A DNA stretch of 64,000 nucleotides from the NCBI RefSeq assembly GCF_001854225.1, contig NZ_CP015208.1, positions 806,001-870,000 of the forward strand. Reading direction: 5' to 3'. The translations under genes and the position numbers were made by a program. The notes below the pieces were generated by a model, which did no database searches, was not told the DNA's origin, and saw only the letters and a program-made list of their open reading frames with translations. This DNA is from Candidatus Rhodoluna planktonica. GTDB taxonomy: Bacteria > Actinomycetota > Actinomycetes > Actinomycetales > Microbacteriaceae. Positions 35,864 to 44,609 of the stretch are shown in pieces. Positions within the stretch are counted from its first letter, which is position 1, and each line of letters starts with the position of its first letter.

Positions 35864-37804
35864 ATGACTGATCTTGATGGCCAAATTGTTGGCGAAAGAT
35901 ATCGAATCCTCAGCACCATAGCCGCGGGTGGAATGGCAACGGTTTACCTTGCCGAAGATTCTCGCCTGGAGCGACGAGTAGCGCTAAAGCTAGTGCATCC
36001 GCACCTAGCCGCAGAGCCAAATTTTCGAGCAAAATTCCTGCAAGAAGCAAAAATTGCGGCGCGCCTCAGCCATCCGAATTTGGTGAATGTTTTTGACCAG
36101 GGCGAATGGAACGATCGGCCATTTTTGGTCATGGAATATGTGCCGGGTATCACTCTGCGCAATGCGCTTTCAAGGTTTGGCGCTCTCGATGCTAGTCGCA
36201 GCCTCGAGGCCATCGAACCAACTCTTCAGGGCTTAGCCGCAGCCCATCAGGCCGGAATTTTGCACCGAGACATAAAGCCAGAAAACATCTTGTTAGCTGA
36301 CAACGGCAGCGTAAAGTTATCCGATTTCGGACTCGCGCGTTCGGTCAACAATCAAACATCGGCAGATTCGCTCGTGGGTACCGCCGCGTACTTGTCTCCA
36401 GAGCTGATTGAGCGGGGCTACATAGATGAGCGGAGCGACATTTATGCGATTGGCATTGTTCTTTACGAGCTACTAACCGGCAAACAACCTTTCAAGGGTG
36501 ATCAAGCAATACAAATCGCGATGGCCCACACCAGCCAGAAGACCCCGCTACCCTCGGATAGTATCCCGTCAATCCCCCGGGACTTGGATGAACTGGTCGG
36601 CTGGCTGACTGAGAAAAACCCTGCCCTGCGACCGGCAAATGCAGACGTTGTTTTGGCAATCATTAAGAAGCTAAAGTCCGGTATCTCCGTTGCGCAGCAG
36701 CGACATGATGCAGGACAGTTGGCAAGCTCTGGAGTTCAGCAGACGACTCCCCTAAACTTTTCCGCAGCCAACCAGACTGAATTGATCGATGGAATTGATC
36801 CACAGACTACTGCTGCCGCGACTGAGGTTTTGGGTACAGCGCAAACAGTTGGTTCAGCACAAACTGAGATTTTTAATTTCTCTGATTCACCGGTCGAAGC
36901 AAGTAGCCGCCCAAACCATAAACGACCAAAGAGCCCAATTTTCAAAGTCATAATTGCAGCAGCACTAACGGTGCTGCTGGGCATGGGTGTGGGCTGGTGG
37001 TTTGGTGCTGGCCCCAATGGCTTCAAAGCAGTACCCGACCTTGCCAACCGAACCGTAGACGAGGCCCAGGCCGCGCTTGTGGAACTAAATCCAAACATCA
37101 AAATCAGTGAAGAGTCAGATTCGGAAACTGCAGCCGGCTACATTATTCGAACTGAACCGGCGGCTGGTTCGTGGTTCTTTGGCGGCGACCTAGTCCTAGT
37201 TGTTTCAACTGGACCTGAGATGCTTGCGGCACCAAAATTAGTTGGCAAAACCTTGCCGGAAGCGCAGGCAGCAATATTGGCCCAAGGATTCAAGCTCGGG
37301 TCGGTGAATTCGTTCTTCGGGCAGGCGCCAATCGGTAAAGTCTTTGAACACACCGGCAGCGATGGCACCACCCTAGCCGAAGGATCAGCCATTGACTTGA
37401 AGGTTTCACTGGGTGAAATTCCAGTGGTGGTTGAACTGACCGAAGATCAGGCAAAGATCGCACTTTCAGCGGTGGGAATATCGGTTGCCGAGGTAATCAC
37501 AGAATTCAGCGACAAGGTTGCCGCTGGAAAAGTAATCTCGCTGGTTCCTTTGACTGAACCTTTGGGTGAAAGCGGAAGCGTAAATTTAATCGTTTCAAAG
37601 GGCCCGAATCTTGTCGCAATGCCGAATCTAGTTGGCGAAACGCTTTTAGCCGCAAAAACAGCACTCGAACAGTTGGGCCTCACCGTCACGGTAAATACCG
37701 ACCAGCTTCAAAGCCGTTGGGGAATTGCCAAGGTCAAAACAACTTCGCCAGCAGCGGGAACCATGGTCAAAGTTGGCTCGGGCGTGACAATTTCGTCACG
37801 CTAG
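35864..37804 (+). CDS. pknL: Ser/Thr protein kinase PknL with PASTA domains
   Basis: A membrane receptor-type kinase, 646 residues from ATG 35864 (GAGGA 6 bases upstream). The kinase domain spans about 13-280: glycine loop AAGGMATVYL, Lys42, HRD at 134-136, DFG at 154-156 and SPE at 178-180, so it should be active. A Gln/Thr-rich linker and one membrane helix (about 360-382) lead to four outer PASTA repeats (about 388-646). These bind cell-wall or lipid II ligands in related kinases. Divergent from its likely substrate gene, and convergent with aroG. PASTA-bearing PknL is known from Corynebacterium, whereas the mycobacterial form lacks PASTA. Confidence 0.93.
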   Translation: MTDLDGQIVGERYRILSTIAAGGMATVYLAEDSRLERRVALKLVHPHLAAEPNFRAKFLQEAKIAARLSHPNLVNVFDQGEWNDRPFLVMEYVPGITLRNALSRFGALDASRSLEAIEPTLQGLAAAHQAGILHRDIKPENILLADNGSVKLSDFGLARSVNNQTSADSLVGTAAYLSPELIERGYIDERSDIYAIGIVLYELLTGKQPFKGDQAIQIAMAHTSQKTPLPSDSIPSIPRDLDELVGWLTEKNPALRPANADVVLAIIKKLKSGISVAQQRHDAGQLASSGVQQTTPLNFSAANQTELIDGIDPQTTAAATEVLGTAQTVGSAQTEIFNFSDSPVEASSRPNHKRPKSPIFKVIIAAALTVLLGMGVGWWFGAGPNGFKAVPDLANRTVDEAQAALVELNPNIKISEESDSETAAGYIIRTEPAAGSWFFGGDLVLVVSTGPEMLAAPKLVGKTLPEAQAAILAQGFKLGSVNSFFGQAPIGKVFEHTGSDGTTLAEGSAIDLKVSLGEIPVVVELTEDQAKIALSAVGISVAEVITEFSDKVAAGKVISLVPLTEPLGESGSVNLIVSKGPNLVAMPNLVGETLLAAKTALEQLGLTVTVNTDQLQSRWGIAKVKTTSPAAGTMVKVGSGVTISSR

Positions 37805-37832
37805 CAAAATCTTCCTCACGCGAAAGCGAAAA

Positions 37833-39194
37833 CTAACGCTTGGCAAGCTCCTCGGCAACCAAGAAAGCCAACTCAAGCGACTGCATGTGGTTCAGTCTTG
37901 GGTCGCAAAGCGACTCGTAGCGTTCTTCTAGGCTGGCCTCATCAATTGCGTCAGAGCCACCGAGGCACTCGGCAACATCGTCGCCGGTAAGTTCGACGTG
38001 CACTCCACCCGGATGGGTACCTAGCGCATGATGAACCTCGAAGAAACCCCTAACTTCATCCATAACGTCATCGAACCGACGAGACTTGTAGCCATTTTTG
38101 GTGGTGAAGCCATTACCGTGCATCGGATCGGTGATCCAAAGCGGATTCGCATCTGAATCGCGCACTGCCTCGACCAACTTAGGAAGCTCGGTACGGATTT
38201 TGCCGGCACCCATTCTGGTGATGAAAGTTAGTCTTCCGGGTTCGCGCTCTGGGTCAAGTTTCTCGATTAGAGCCAGAACATCTTCGACCTGGGTTGTTGG
38301 TCCAAGCTTGACGCCGATTGGGTTACGAACCCGAGACAAGAAATCAACGTGAGCGTGGTCTAGCTGTCGAGTTCGTTCGCCAATCCAGATGAAGTGCCCT
38401 GAGGTTAGGTACGGGTTTCCGGTACGCGAATCGATGCGAGCCAACGGCCGTTCGTAATCGAACAGCAAGCCCTCATGGCTGACATAAAACTCGGTGCTCT
38501 TCAATTCGCTGAAGTCGGCGCCACAGGCATCCATGAATCTGACCGCGCGATCAATCTCTTGAGCCAACGACAAGTAGCGGCTGTTTGCGGGGTTATCCGC
38601 AAATCCTCGGTTCCACTCGTGCACCGAACGCAAATCGGCAAAGCCACCTTGGGTGAATGCTCTGACCAGGTTCAGGGTTGAGGCTGAGGTGTGATAGGCC
38701 TGCAAGATTCGATCCGGGTCGGCAATACGGTTGGCTTCATTGAAGTCATAGCCGTTGACGATGTCACCACGATATGCCGGTAGCGTAACTCCGTCTCGAG
38801 TCTCAGTGTCTGAAGATCGGGGCTTGGCAAATTGCCCGGCCATGCGCCCCATTTTGATGACCGGCATTGACGCTCCGTACTGCAAAACCACGGCCATCTG
38901 CAACAGTGTCTTCACTCGGTTGCGAATTCGATCTGCCGTGGCATCTGCGAAAGTTTCAGCACAGTCTCCGCCCTGCAGCAAAAACGCCTTTCCAGAAGCG
39001 GCTACCGCCAGGCGATCCCTAAGGTTGTCGACCTCACCAGCGAAAACAAGTGGTGGCAGTGAGCTAAGTGTTTCACGAACTTTTGCGAGTTTGGTTTGAT
39101 CAGGCCACGTAGGTTGCTGCGCCGCCGGCAAGTTTTTATAGTTGTCGAGTCCTGCCAACACCTTAGGATCTGCGACTATTACCGGTTCGTTCAT
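37833..39194 (-). CDS. aroG: 3-deoxy-7-phosphoheptulonate synthase, class II
   Basis: The first enzyme of aromatic amino acid synthesis, condensing PEP and erythrose 4-phosphate. The 453 residues match the plant-like class II type: LLQGGDCAETFAD, GRMAGQFAKPRS, LPAYRGDIVNGYDFNEANR, FYVSHEGLLFDYE and HVDFLSRVRNPIGVKLGP. RMGAGKIRTELP, ITDPMHGNGFTTKNGYKSR and GGVHVELTGDDVAECLGG follow. In mycobacteria this enzyme partners chorismate mutase. An aroH-type mutase is at 54999 here. It is next to pknL, as in mycobacteria. Confidence 0.96.
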   Translation of the reverse strand: MNEPVIVADPKVLAGLDNYKNLPAAQQPTWPDQTKLAKVRETLSSLPPLVFAGEVDNLRDRLAVAASGKAFLLQGGDCAETFADATADRIRNRVKTLLQMAVVLQYGASMPVIKMGRMAGQFAKPRSSDTETRDGVTLPAYRGDIVNGYDFNEANRIADPDRILQAYHTSASTLNLVRAFTQGGFADLRSVHEWNRGFADNPANSRYLSLAQEIDRAVRFMDACGADFSELKSTEFYVSHEGLLFDYERPLARIDSRTGNPYLTSGHFIWIGERTRQLDHAHVDFLSRVRNPIGVKLGPTTQVEDVLALIEKLDPEREPGRLTFITRMGAGKIRTELPKLVEAVRDSDANPLWITDPMHGNGFTTKNGYKSRRFDDVMDEVRGFFEVHHALGTHPGGVHVELTGDDVAECLGGSDAIDEASLEERYESLCDPRLNHMQSLELAFLVAEELAKR

Positions 39195-39200
39195 TCTTTC

Positions 39201-39890
39201 CTACCTTGCCAATCTGGCTTGTTTTTCTTTCACGGATGATGCGTAAACATCCACGTATTCTTGACCGCTGATTTTCATCAACTCGTACATAATTTCGTCG
39301 GTCACGGCCCGCAACACAATTCGGTCACCCTCCATGCCATCAAACCTCGAGAAATCAAGCGGAGCGCCAACGACAATGCCGATGCGGCGAATTCTTGGAA
39401 AACGCTGCCCGATTGCCTGCACCTTTTCGGTATCTATCATGGCAACCGGCAAAACTGGAACTTTGGCCTCAAGCACCATTCTGGCGATGCCGGTTCGTCC
39501 TCGATACAACTTGCCATCAGGGCTTCTGGTGCCCTCGGGATAGATGCCCAAAACTTGCCCCTGAGCCAAAACTCCAAGCCCGGTATTTAGCGAGGCTTCT
39601 GATGCTTTGCCGCCCGAACGGTCAATTGGAAGCTGCCCCGTGGCTTTGAAAAACCATCTGGTGAGGGCTCCCTTGACTCCTTTACCGGTGAAATATTCAC
39701 TCTTCGCCAAAAAGACAACCGGACGGCGAATCATCAGTGGCAAAAAGATTGAGTCTGAGAAGCTGAGGTGATTGCTAGCCAGGATGGCTGCACCGGATGC
39801 GGGAATGTTCTCGATGCCGCGAACCCAGGGCCGAAAAATTACTCGGAGCAAAGGGCCAAGAATTAGGTTTTTCAAGATGAAATATGCCAA
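39201..39890 (-). CDS. 1-acyl-sn-glycerol-3-phosphate acyltransferase (PlsC family)
   Basis: Membrane-bound acyltransferase, 229 residues. An N-terminal hydrophobic anchor precedes the HX4D motif NHLSFSD (about residue 41). FLAKSEYFTGKG, the glycerophosphate-binding YPEGTRSPDG and VPVLPVAMID follow. It probably makes phosphatidic acid, but mannoside or other lipid acyltransferases share the fold. It lies 6 bases upstream of aroG in the same direction. Confidence 0.9.
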   Translation of the reverse strand: MAYFILKNLILGPLLRVIFRPWVRGIENIPASGAAILASNHLSFSDSIFLPLMIRRPVVFLAKSEYFTGKGVKGALTRWFFKATGQLPIDRSGGKASEASLNTGLGVLAQGQVLGIYPEGTRSPDGKLYRGRTGIARMVLEAKVPVLPVAMIDTEKVQAIGQRFPRIRRIGIVVGAPLDFSRFDGMEGDRIVLRAVTDEIMYELMKISGQEYVDVYASSVKEKQARLAR

Positions 39891-39929
39891 TTCAACCCTC
39901 TCTCAACGAAGCGGCAAGGACTTTCTAGT

Positions 39930-40874
39930 CTAGCCGAAGGCCACCCGTGCTAAATCGGCTGCGCCCACGACGCCAGCATCGTTGACCAATTCAGCGACTT
40001 TTAGTTCGAGCTCTGGCCGGAAGCCACGAGCTGGAAGATTGCGTTGATAAGCATCCCTAATCGGACCGAGCAGTAACTCACCGGCTGCGCTGACCCCGCC
40101 ACCGATAACCACAACCTCTGGATCGAGAATTGCGGACAGAGAAGCGATAGCGCGACCCAAATGTGTGCCCAACTGTTCTAGTAACCTGAGCGCTCCCGGG
40201 TCCCCCTCGACGATCGCCTGGTATACCTGCGCGCCACTGAGTTCTCCGGCGGTAGCCTCGAGTTCTCGCAAACGAGCGCCAGCAGGATCTGCCGAGTTTG
40301 CCAAAGCACGAGCAGACTTCAGTAATGCTGTGCCTGACCCATAAGATTCGAGACAGCCATTCTGACCGCAGCCGCAAGGTAAGCCATCTGGAACAACTCG
40401 CATGTGCCCTAATTCGCCAGCGACACCAAATCCACCGCGCAGCACTCGCCCATCTACGATGATTGCCCCACCGACGCCGGTGCCGATGGTCAGCATCGTC
40501 ATGTGCTTATAGCCACGTCCAGCGCCGTATCTGTACTCAGCCCAACCTGCCGCGTTAGCATCATTCTCGATGACCACCGGGAAATCAATTTTTGACTGAA
40601 GCCTGTTTTTGAGCGGTTCGTTTCGCCAGTTGAGATTAGGCGCGTAAATAACGTTGGCGGCTGCGGCGTCAATAAATCCGGCAGCAGCAACGCCGACACC
40701 CAAAATTGAGCGATTGAGTGACAGATCTTGGACCAAATCGACAACCGCGGCCACAAGCCCATCAGCGCTATCGGCCGGCGAAGGCACCTTCGACTCTTGC
40801 AGAATATTGCCGTTCGCATCAACCAGAGCGCCGGCAATCTTGGTGCCGCCAATGTCGATTCCAATTGAATGCAT
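39930..40874 (-). CDS. ROK family glucokinase
   Basis: An ATP-dependent sugar kinase of 314 residues, most likely glucokinase. N-terminal phosphate loop DIGGTKIAGALVD; sugar-binding and catalytic VIENDANAAGWAEY; TIGTGVGGAIIVDG. The ROK zinc cluster CGCGQNGCLESYGSG is complete. No N-terminal helix-turn-helix is present, so it is an enzyme rather than a ROK repressor. The start (ATG 40874) is preceded at 5 bases by TAAGGT, a possible -10, inside an inverted repeat (40882-40909). Confidence 0.91.
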   Translation of the reverse strand: MHSIGIDIGGTKIAGALVDANGNILQESKVPSPADSADGLVAAVVDLVQDLSLNRSILGVGVAAAGFIDAAAANVIYAPNLNWRNEPLKNRLQSKIDFPVVIENDANAAGWAEYRYGAGRGYKHMTMLTIGTGVGGAIIVDGRVLRGGFGVAGELGHMRVVPDGLPCGCGQNGCLESYGSGTALLKSARALANSADPAGARLRELEATAGELSGAQVYQAIVEGDPGALRLLEQLGTHLGRAIASLSAILDPEVVVIGGGVSAAGELLLGPIRDAYQRNLPARGFRPELELKVAELVNDAGVVGAADLARVAFG

Positions 40875-40881
40875 CTAAAAC

Positions 40882-40909
40882 CTTAGGTTGGGTTGGCAGG
40901 AAACCTAAG
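40882..40909 (-). promoter_or_regulatory. 8-bp inverted repeat upstream of the ROK kinase
   Basis: CTTAGGTT (40882-40889) and AACCTAAG (40902-40909) form a perfect inverted repeat with centres 20 bp apart. It begins 8 bases before the glucokinase ATG and overlaps the possible -10 TAAGGT (40880-40885, minus strand). This is the usual look of a dimeric repressor site. The regulator is unknown. Confidence 0.45.
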
Positions 40910-40944
40910 TTTATCGATTGTCAACAAAAATCAGTTTCTTTTTC

Positions 40945-40968
40945 GTTATCCAATTGGAGAGTTATCCA
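40945..40968 (+). repeat. Direct repeat GTTATCCA, two copies at 16-bp period
   Basis: GTTATCCA occurs at 40945-40952 and 40961-40968, within the divergent gap between the glucokinase and acyl-CoA synthetase genes. Each matches 7 of 9 bases of the DnaA box TTATNCACA (last two differ). Either weak DnaA sites or a direct-repeat operator is possible. A TAAAGT -10-like hexamer follows at 40981. Confidence 0.4.
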
Positions 40969-41017
40969 GAAATTGCGAAGTAAAGTAGTCGAAAGTTAAT
41001 TGCCTTGGAGGTAGACA

Positions 41018-42844
41018 GTGAAGTCTTTTGATGCACCAGCTCTAGTTGTTTCAGACAATTCGGAAAACATCACTGACCTGCTCATAAATCGAGCAGCGAA
41101 GACTCCTGAACTACCTCTTTACGGTGTCGACCAGCACGACGGCACCTGGAAAACTGTTACCGCCGCAGAGTTCCTCGCCGATGTTGAAAGTGTTGCCAAA
41201 GGCCTGATTGCATCTGGAATCCAGCCGGGTCAGGCAGTTGCCATCATGTCACGCACCCGATACGAGTGGTCGTTGGTCGACTTTGCCATCTGGTTCGCCG
41301 GTGCAGTTACCGTGCCAATTTATGAGACATCAGCACCGAGCCAAATGGAGTGGATTCTTTCTGACTCGGATTCGGTAGCGCTTTTTGTTGAAAATCAAGA
41401 GCACCTAGATCGATTTGAACAAATCAAGGCAAGTGCCCCAATGGTCCGTTCCGTATGGACCTTTGATGGTGACTCGCTCGAGCAACTGCGTCGTCTCGGC
41501 AAAGAGACCTCAGCCGAGACTTTAGAAATGCGCAGAAATTCGGCTGGGCTATACGACCTCGCGACGATTATCTACACTTCCGGAACAACCGGTCGCCCTA
41601 AGGGTTGCGAGCTAACCCACCGCGGTTTTGTCGAACTTAGCAAGAATGCGACCATCGATATTCCTGAGGTACTAATCGAAGGCCACAGCACTCTGTTGTT
41701 CCTGCCGCTAGCTCACGTTTTCGCAAGATTCATAAACGTTCTCTGCGTACACGCAGGAATCAAAGTTGGCCACCAACCAGACTCGAAAAATGTTGGACCA
41801 GCGATGGTTAGCTTCAAACCTCACTTTCTACTTGCCGTCCCGCGAGTATTCGAAAAGGTTTACAACTCAGCTGAACAAAAAGCTGAAGCAGGCGGCAAAG
41901 GCAAGATTTTCCGCAAAGCGGCTTACACGGCGATTGCTTACTCAAAGGCGTTAGATACTCCAGAGGGTCCGTCCCTCGGCCTCAAGATTCAGCACAAACT
42001 GTTTGATGTGCTGGTTTACAAAAAAATTCGCGCAGCCATGGGCGGTTTAGTCAAATTTGCTATTTCGGGCGGAGCTCCGCTCGGTGCGCGCCTCGGCCAC
42101 TTCTACCGAGCCATTGGACTAATCGTGCTTGAGGGTTACGGCCTGACCGAAACCACAGCACCGGCAATGATTACCAGGCCAGCCAAAGTGAAAATTGGCA
42201 AAGTTGGTCAACTGCTACCGGGAACTGGAATCAAAATCGCCGATGACGGTGAAATTTGGCTCCGCGGCAACAACATCCTGCGCGGCTACTGGCGCAATCC
42301 TGAAGCTACCGCGGCCGCAATGGACGGTGAATGGTTCAAGACCGGAGACATCGGTGAACTTGACGACGAGGGCTTCCTGACTATCACCGGACGCAAAAAA
42401 GAACTGATTGTAACCGCCGGCGGAAAGAATGTCGCACCCGCTGCCCTAGAAGATCCGCTCCGCGCAAACCCACTTATCGGCCAGGCTGTTGTAGTTGGAG
42501 ATCAGAAACCATTCGTATCGGCACTAATTTCGCTCGATGCTGAAATGCTGCCGATTTGGCTGGCCAACAACGGTGGTGACAAGACCATGAGTCTTGCCGA
42601 TGCCGCCAAGAGCCCTCTAGTGTTGGCTGAGGTTCAGCGCGCTGTTGATCGAGTAAACAAGAACTTCTCAAAGGCAGAGTCGATTCGTAAATTTGTGGTC
42701 ATCGGTTCAGAACTCACTGAAGAAACCGGTCACCTCACTCCCTCACTCAAGATCAAGCGTGAGATTGTGATGCGTGATTACTCGCCCATTGTTGAAGAAA
42801 TGTACGACTCCAACCCGGCAACCGGTGAAAACGGAATCAACTAA
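41018..42844 (+). CDS. Long-chain fatty-acid--CoA ligase
   Basis: An AMP-forming acyl-CoA synthetase of 608 residues (FadD15-like). Motifs: ATP loop [19 protein letters not shown] (about residues 185-203), [46 protein letters not shown] and the linker [17 protein letters not shown]. The GTG start has a strong GGAGG 8 bases upstream. It is the only plus-strand gene here and its stop overlaps the convergent def stop by four bases. Confidence 0.94.
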   Translation: MKSFDAPALVVSDNSENITDLLINRAAKTPELPLYGVDQHDGTWKTVTAAEFLADVESVAKGLIASGIQPGQAVAIMSRTRYEWSLVDFAIWFAGAVTVPIYETSAPSQMEWILSDSDSVALFVENQEHLDRFEQIKASAPMVRSVWTFDGDSLEQLRRLGKETSAETLEMRRNSAGLYDLATIIYTSGTTGRPKGCELTHRGFVELSKNATIDIPEVLIEGHSTLLFLPLAHVFARFINVLCVHAGIKVGHQPDSKNVGPAMVSFKPHFLLAVPRVFEKVYNSAEQKAEAGGKGKIFRKAAYTAIAYSKALDTPEGPSLGLKIQHKLFDVLVYKKIRAAMGGLVKFAISGGAPLGARLGHFYRAIGLIVLEGYGLTETTAPAMITRPAKVKIGKVGQLLPGTGIKIADDGEIWLRGNNILRGYWRNPEATAAAMDGEWFKTGDIGELDDEGFLTITGRKKELIVTAGGKNVAPAALEDPLRANPLIGQAVVVGDQKPFVSALISLDAEMLPIWLANNGGDKTMSLADAAKSPLVLAEVQRAVDRVNKNFSKAESIRKFVVIGSELTEETGHLTPSLKIKREIVMRDYSPIVEEMYDSNPATGENGIN

Positions 42845-43338
42845 ATACTGAACCAGTCGGAGTCGCGCACGGTTCGCATAGCAATTTTGCGCTCAGCTTT
42901 ATCAAGACGGTCCAAGTAGACGAGCCCATCTAGGTGATCGCACTCATGCTGCAACATCTGCGCCATGAGCCCGTCGCCTTCCAGAACAATTGCCGCCCCA
43001 CTAAGGTCGGTTCCTTCAACACGAGCGAATTCGAACCGCGGAGTTTTGTGCCATAGTCCCGGCACCGATAAACAGCCTTCATCGAGCAGAACTTTTTCGC
43101 CCCAAGTTTTTACTAAAACCGGATTGAGGATGTAGCCAACCTGCTTGTTGACGTTGTAACTAAACGCGCGAAGATTTACGCCTATCTGCGGTGCCGCAAC
43201 GCCGGCGCGTCCGGGTTCCTTGGTGGTATCGAGAAGGTCAGTGACGAGATTTCTGACCGAATCGTCAATTTTCAGAATTGGCTCACTTACGGTTTTCAAA
43301 ACAGGATCACCGAACAGCCTGATTTGCCTTACCGTCAT
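42841..43338 (-). CDS. def: Peptide deformylase
   Basis: Removes the formyl group from new protein N-termini; a metalloenzyme of 165 residues. All three motifs are intact: GVAAPQIG (about residues 47-54), EGCLS with the metal-binding Cys, and HECDHLDG with both histidines and the catalytic Glu. Its start overlaps the last base of the EspI-like ATPase gene. Length fits a type 1/3 bacterial enzyme. Confidence 0.95.
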   Translation of the reverse strand: MTVRQIRLFGDPVLKTVSEPILKIDDSVRNLVTDLLDTTKEPGRAGVAAPQIGVNLRAFSYNVNKQVGYILNPVLVKTWGEKVLLDEGCLSVPGLWHKTPRFEFARVEGTDLSGAAIVLEGDGLMAQMLQHECDHLDGLVYLDRLDKAERKIAMRTVRDSDWFSI

Positions 43339-44546
43339 TAGATTGGGTCGTTTAACCCATCAACTACGAGGGCCGCAAGCTCGCGCGCTGCCTCTTGAGT
43401 ACCACGTTTCAAGTCTTTGAATTTGATGATTGAACCGGCCGCCAGGGCTGGGTCGTATGGGATTCGAACCACGTCGCGCACTCTAGTTCTAAAGTGCTGC
43501 TCGATTTCATCGAGCTTCACCAATTCTGTTGCCTGAGTTGCTGTGTTTAGCGCGACAATCGAGTTACGGACCAAATCGCCGTAACCATTAGCCTCAAGCC
43601 AGGTTAGGGTCTCGGAAGCCAAGCGGGCTTCATCAACCGAACCACCGGAGACAATAACTAGTCCACTAGCGCGCTGCAAAGTTGGGCGCATAACCGAGTG
43701 CACAATGCCAGTACCGCAGTCAGTGAGCACAATTGAGTAGTAACGAGCAGCCATGTCGGCAACTACGTTGTAATCACCCTCGTCGAAGGCTTCAGAGAGC
43801 ATCGGGTCAGAATCAGAGGCCAACACGTCAAGACGCGTGACATCGCGCGAAACCATGGTTGAGAAGTCGGTGAATCCATCGATTGCAGCAGCTCGGTTGA
43901 CAACGTCTCGAACCGTGAATCGAGTTGATTTGCTCACTCGCTCAGCTAGGGTGCCGCGGTCTGGGTTCGCATCGATCGCGATTACTCGGTCTTCACGAGA
44001 TAGCGCCAAAGCCATGCCGAGCAAAGTGCTGACTGTGGTTTTGCCCACGCCACCCTTACGAGTTAGCACTGGAACAAACTTGGCGCCACCCTCTAAATTC
44101 GCCGAGATGCGCGCATCAAGCGCTTTGCGCTCGCGGACTTTGAGCGAATCGCCGGGATTAATAGTTTTCAGACTGGCGAAGTAAATAAAACGACGGAAGC
44201 CGGATTCTGGAGCCGGACGGTTGCGCGCAGAAGAGTCAAGCAATCGATCTGCGGTAAGCATCGCAGCGGGTTCTGGCTGATCAAAAACCTCTCCGCGCAG
44301 AGAATCACGTCGCGAATAGTTTGATCTTTTCGCTACTTCAGGTTCAACTCGAGGCTCGACTTCAGAAACGATAGGCGCTTCAGTCACCACTTCGATTGAA
44401 GAAGTTCCTGGCGAAACATCTACGGTGCCGGCATCGACAGCGACCTCAGCAAGCGAGTGCGTGCGCACTGGCTGCTCTACTTCCGCTGCCCGAGGTGCTA
44501 AAAAGTCGTCAGCGTGGTCTTCTGGTTTTTTTCCCCAAATAGCCAA
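43338..44546 (-). CDS. EspI-like MinD/ParA-family ATPase with disordered N-terminus
   Basis: A 402-residue protein. Residues 1-115 are acidic, Glu/Val/Pro-rich and likely disordered. A short conserved helix region ([16 protein letters not shown]) precedes a deviant Walker A ATPase: RKGGVGKTT at about 163-171, [15 protein letters not shown], and Walker B-like [27 protein letters not shown] is near the C-terminus. The [10 protein letters not shown] and CGTG features match EspI-type ATPases linked to type VII secretion and related actinobacterial families, not chromosomal ParA. No ESX genes are in this window, so its job is unknown. Confidence 0.78.
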   Translation of the reverse strand: MAIWGKKPEDHADDFLAPRAAEVEQPVRTHSLAEVAVDAGTVDVSPGTSSIEVVTEAPIVSEVEPRVEPEVAKRSNYSRRDSLRGEVFDQPEPAAMLTADRLLDSSARNRPAPESGFRRFIYFASLKTINPGDSLKVRERKALDARISANLEGGAKFVPVLTRKGGVGKTTVSTLLGMALALSREDRVIAIDANPDRGTLAERVSKSTRFTVRDVVNRAAAIDGFTDFSTMVSRDVTRLDVLASDSDPMLSEAFDEGDYNVVADMAARYYSIVLTDCGTGIVHSVMRPTLQRASGLVIVSGGSVDEARLASETLTWLEANGYGDLVRNSIVALNTATQATELVKLDEIEQHFRTRVRDVVRIPYDPALAAGSIIKFKDLKRGTQEAARELAALVVDGLNDPI

Positions 44547-44609
44547 GTTGAACTCCTAAAAAATCGCGCGCCAAAATGACGCTCGATAAGTTTACCGATA
44601 GTTGGTCAG

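Noticed and set aside
37805-37832. CGC-GAAA-GCG hairpin between pknL and aroG as a terminator
   Set aside because: Only a three-pair stem with no T-tract on either strand.
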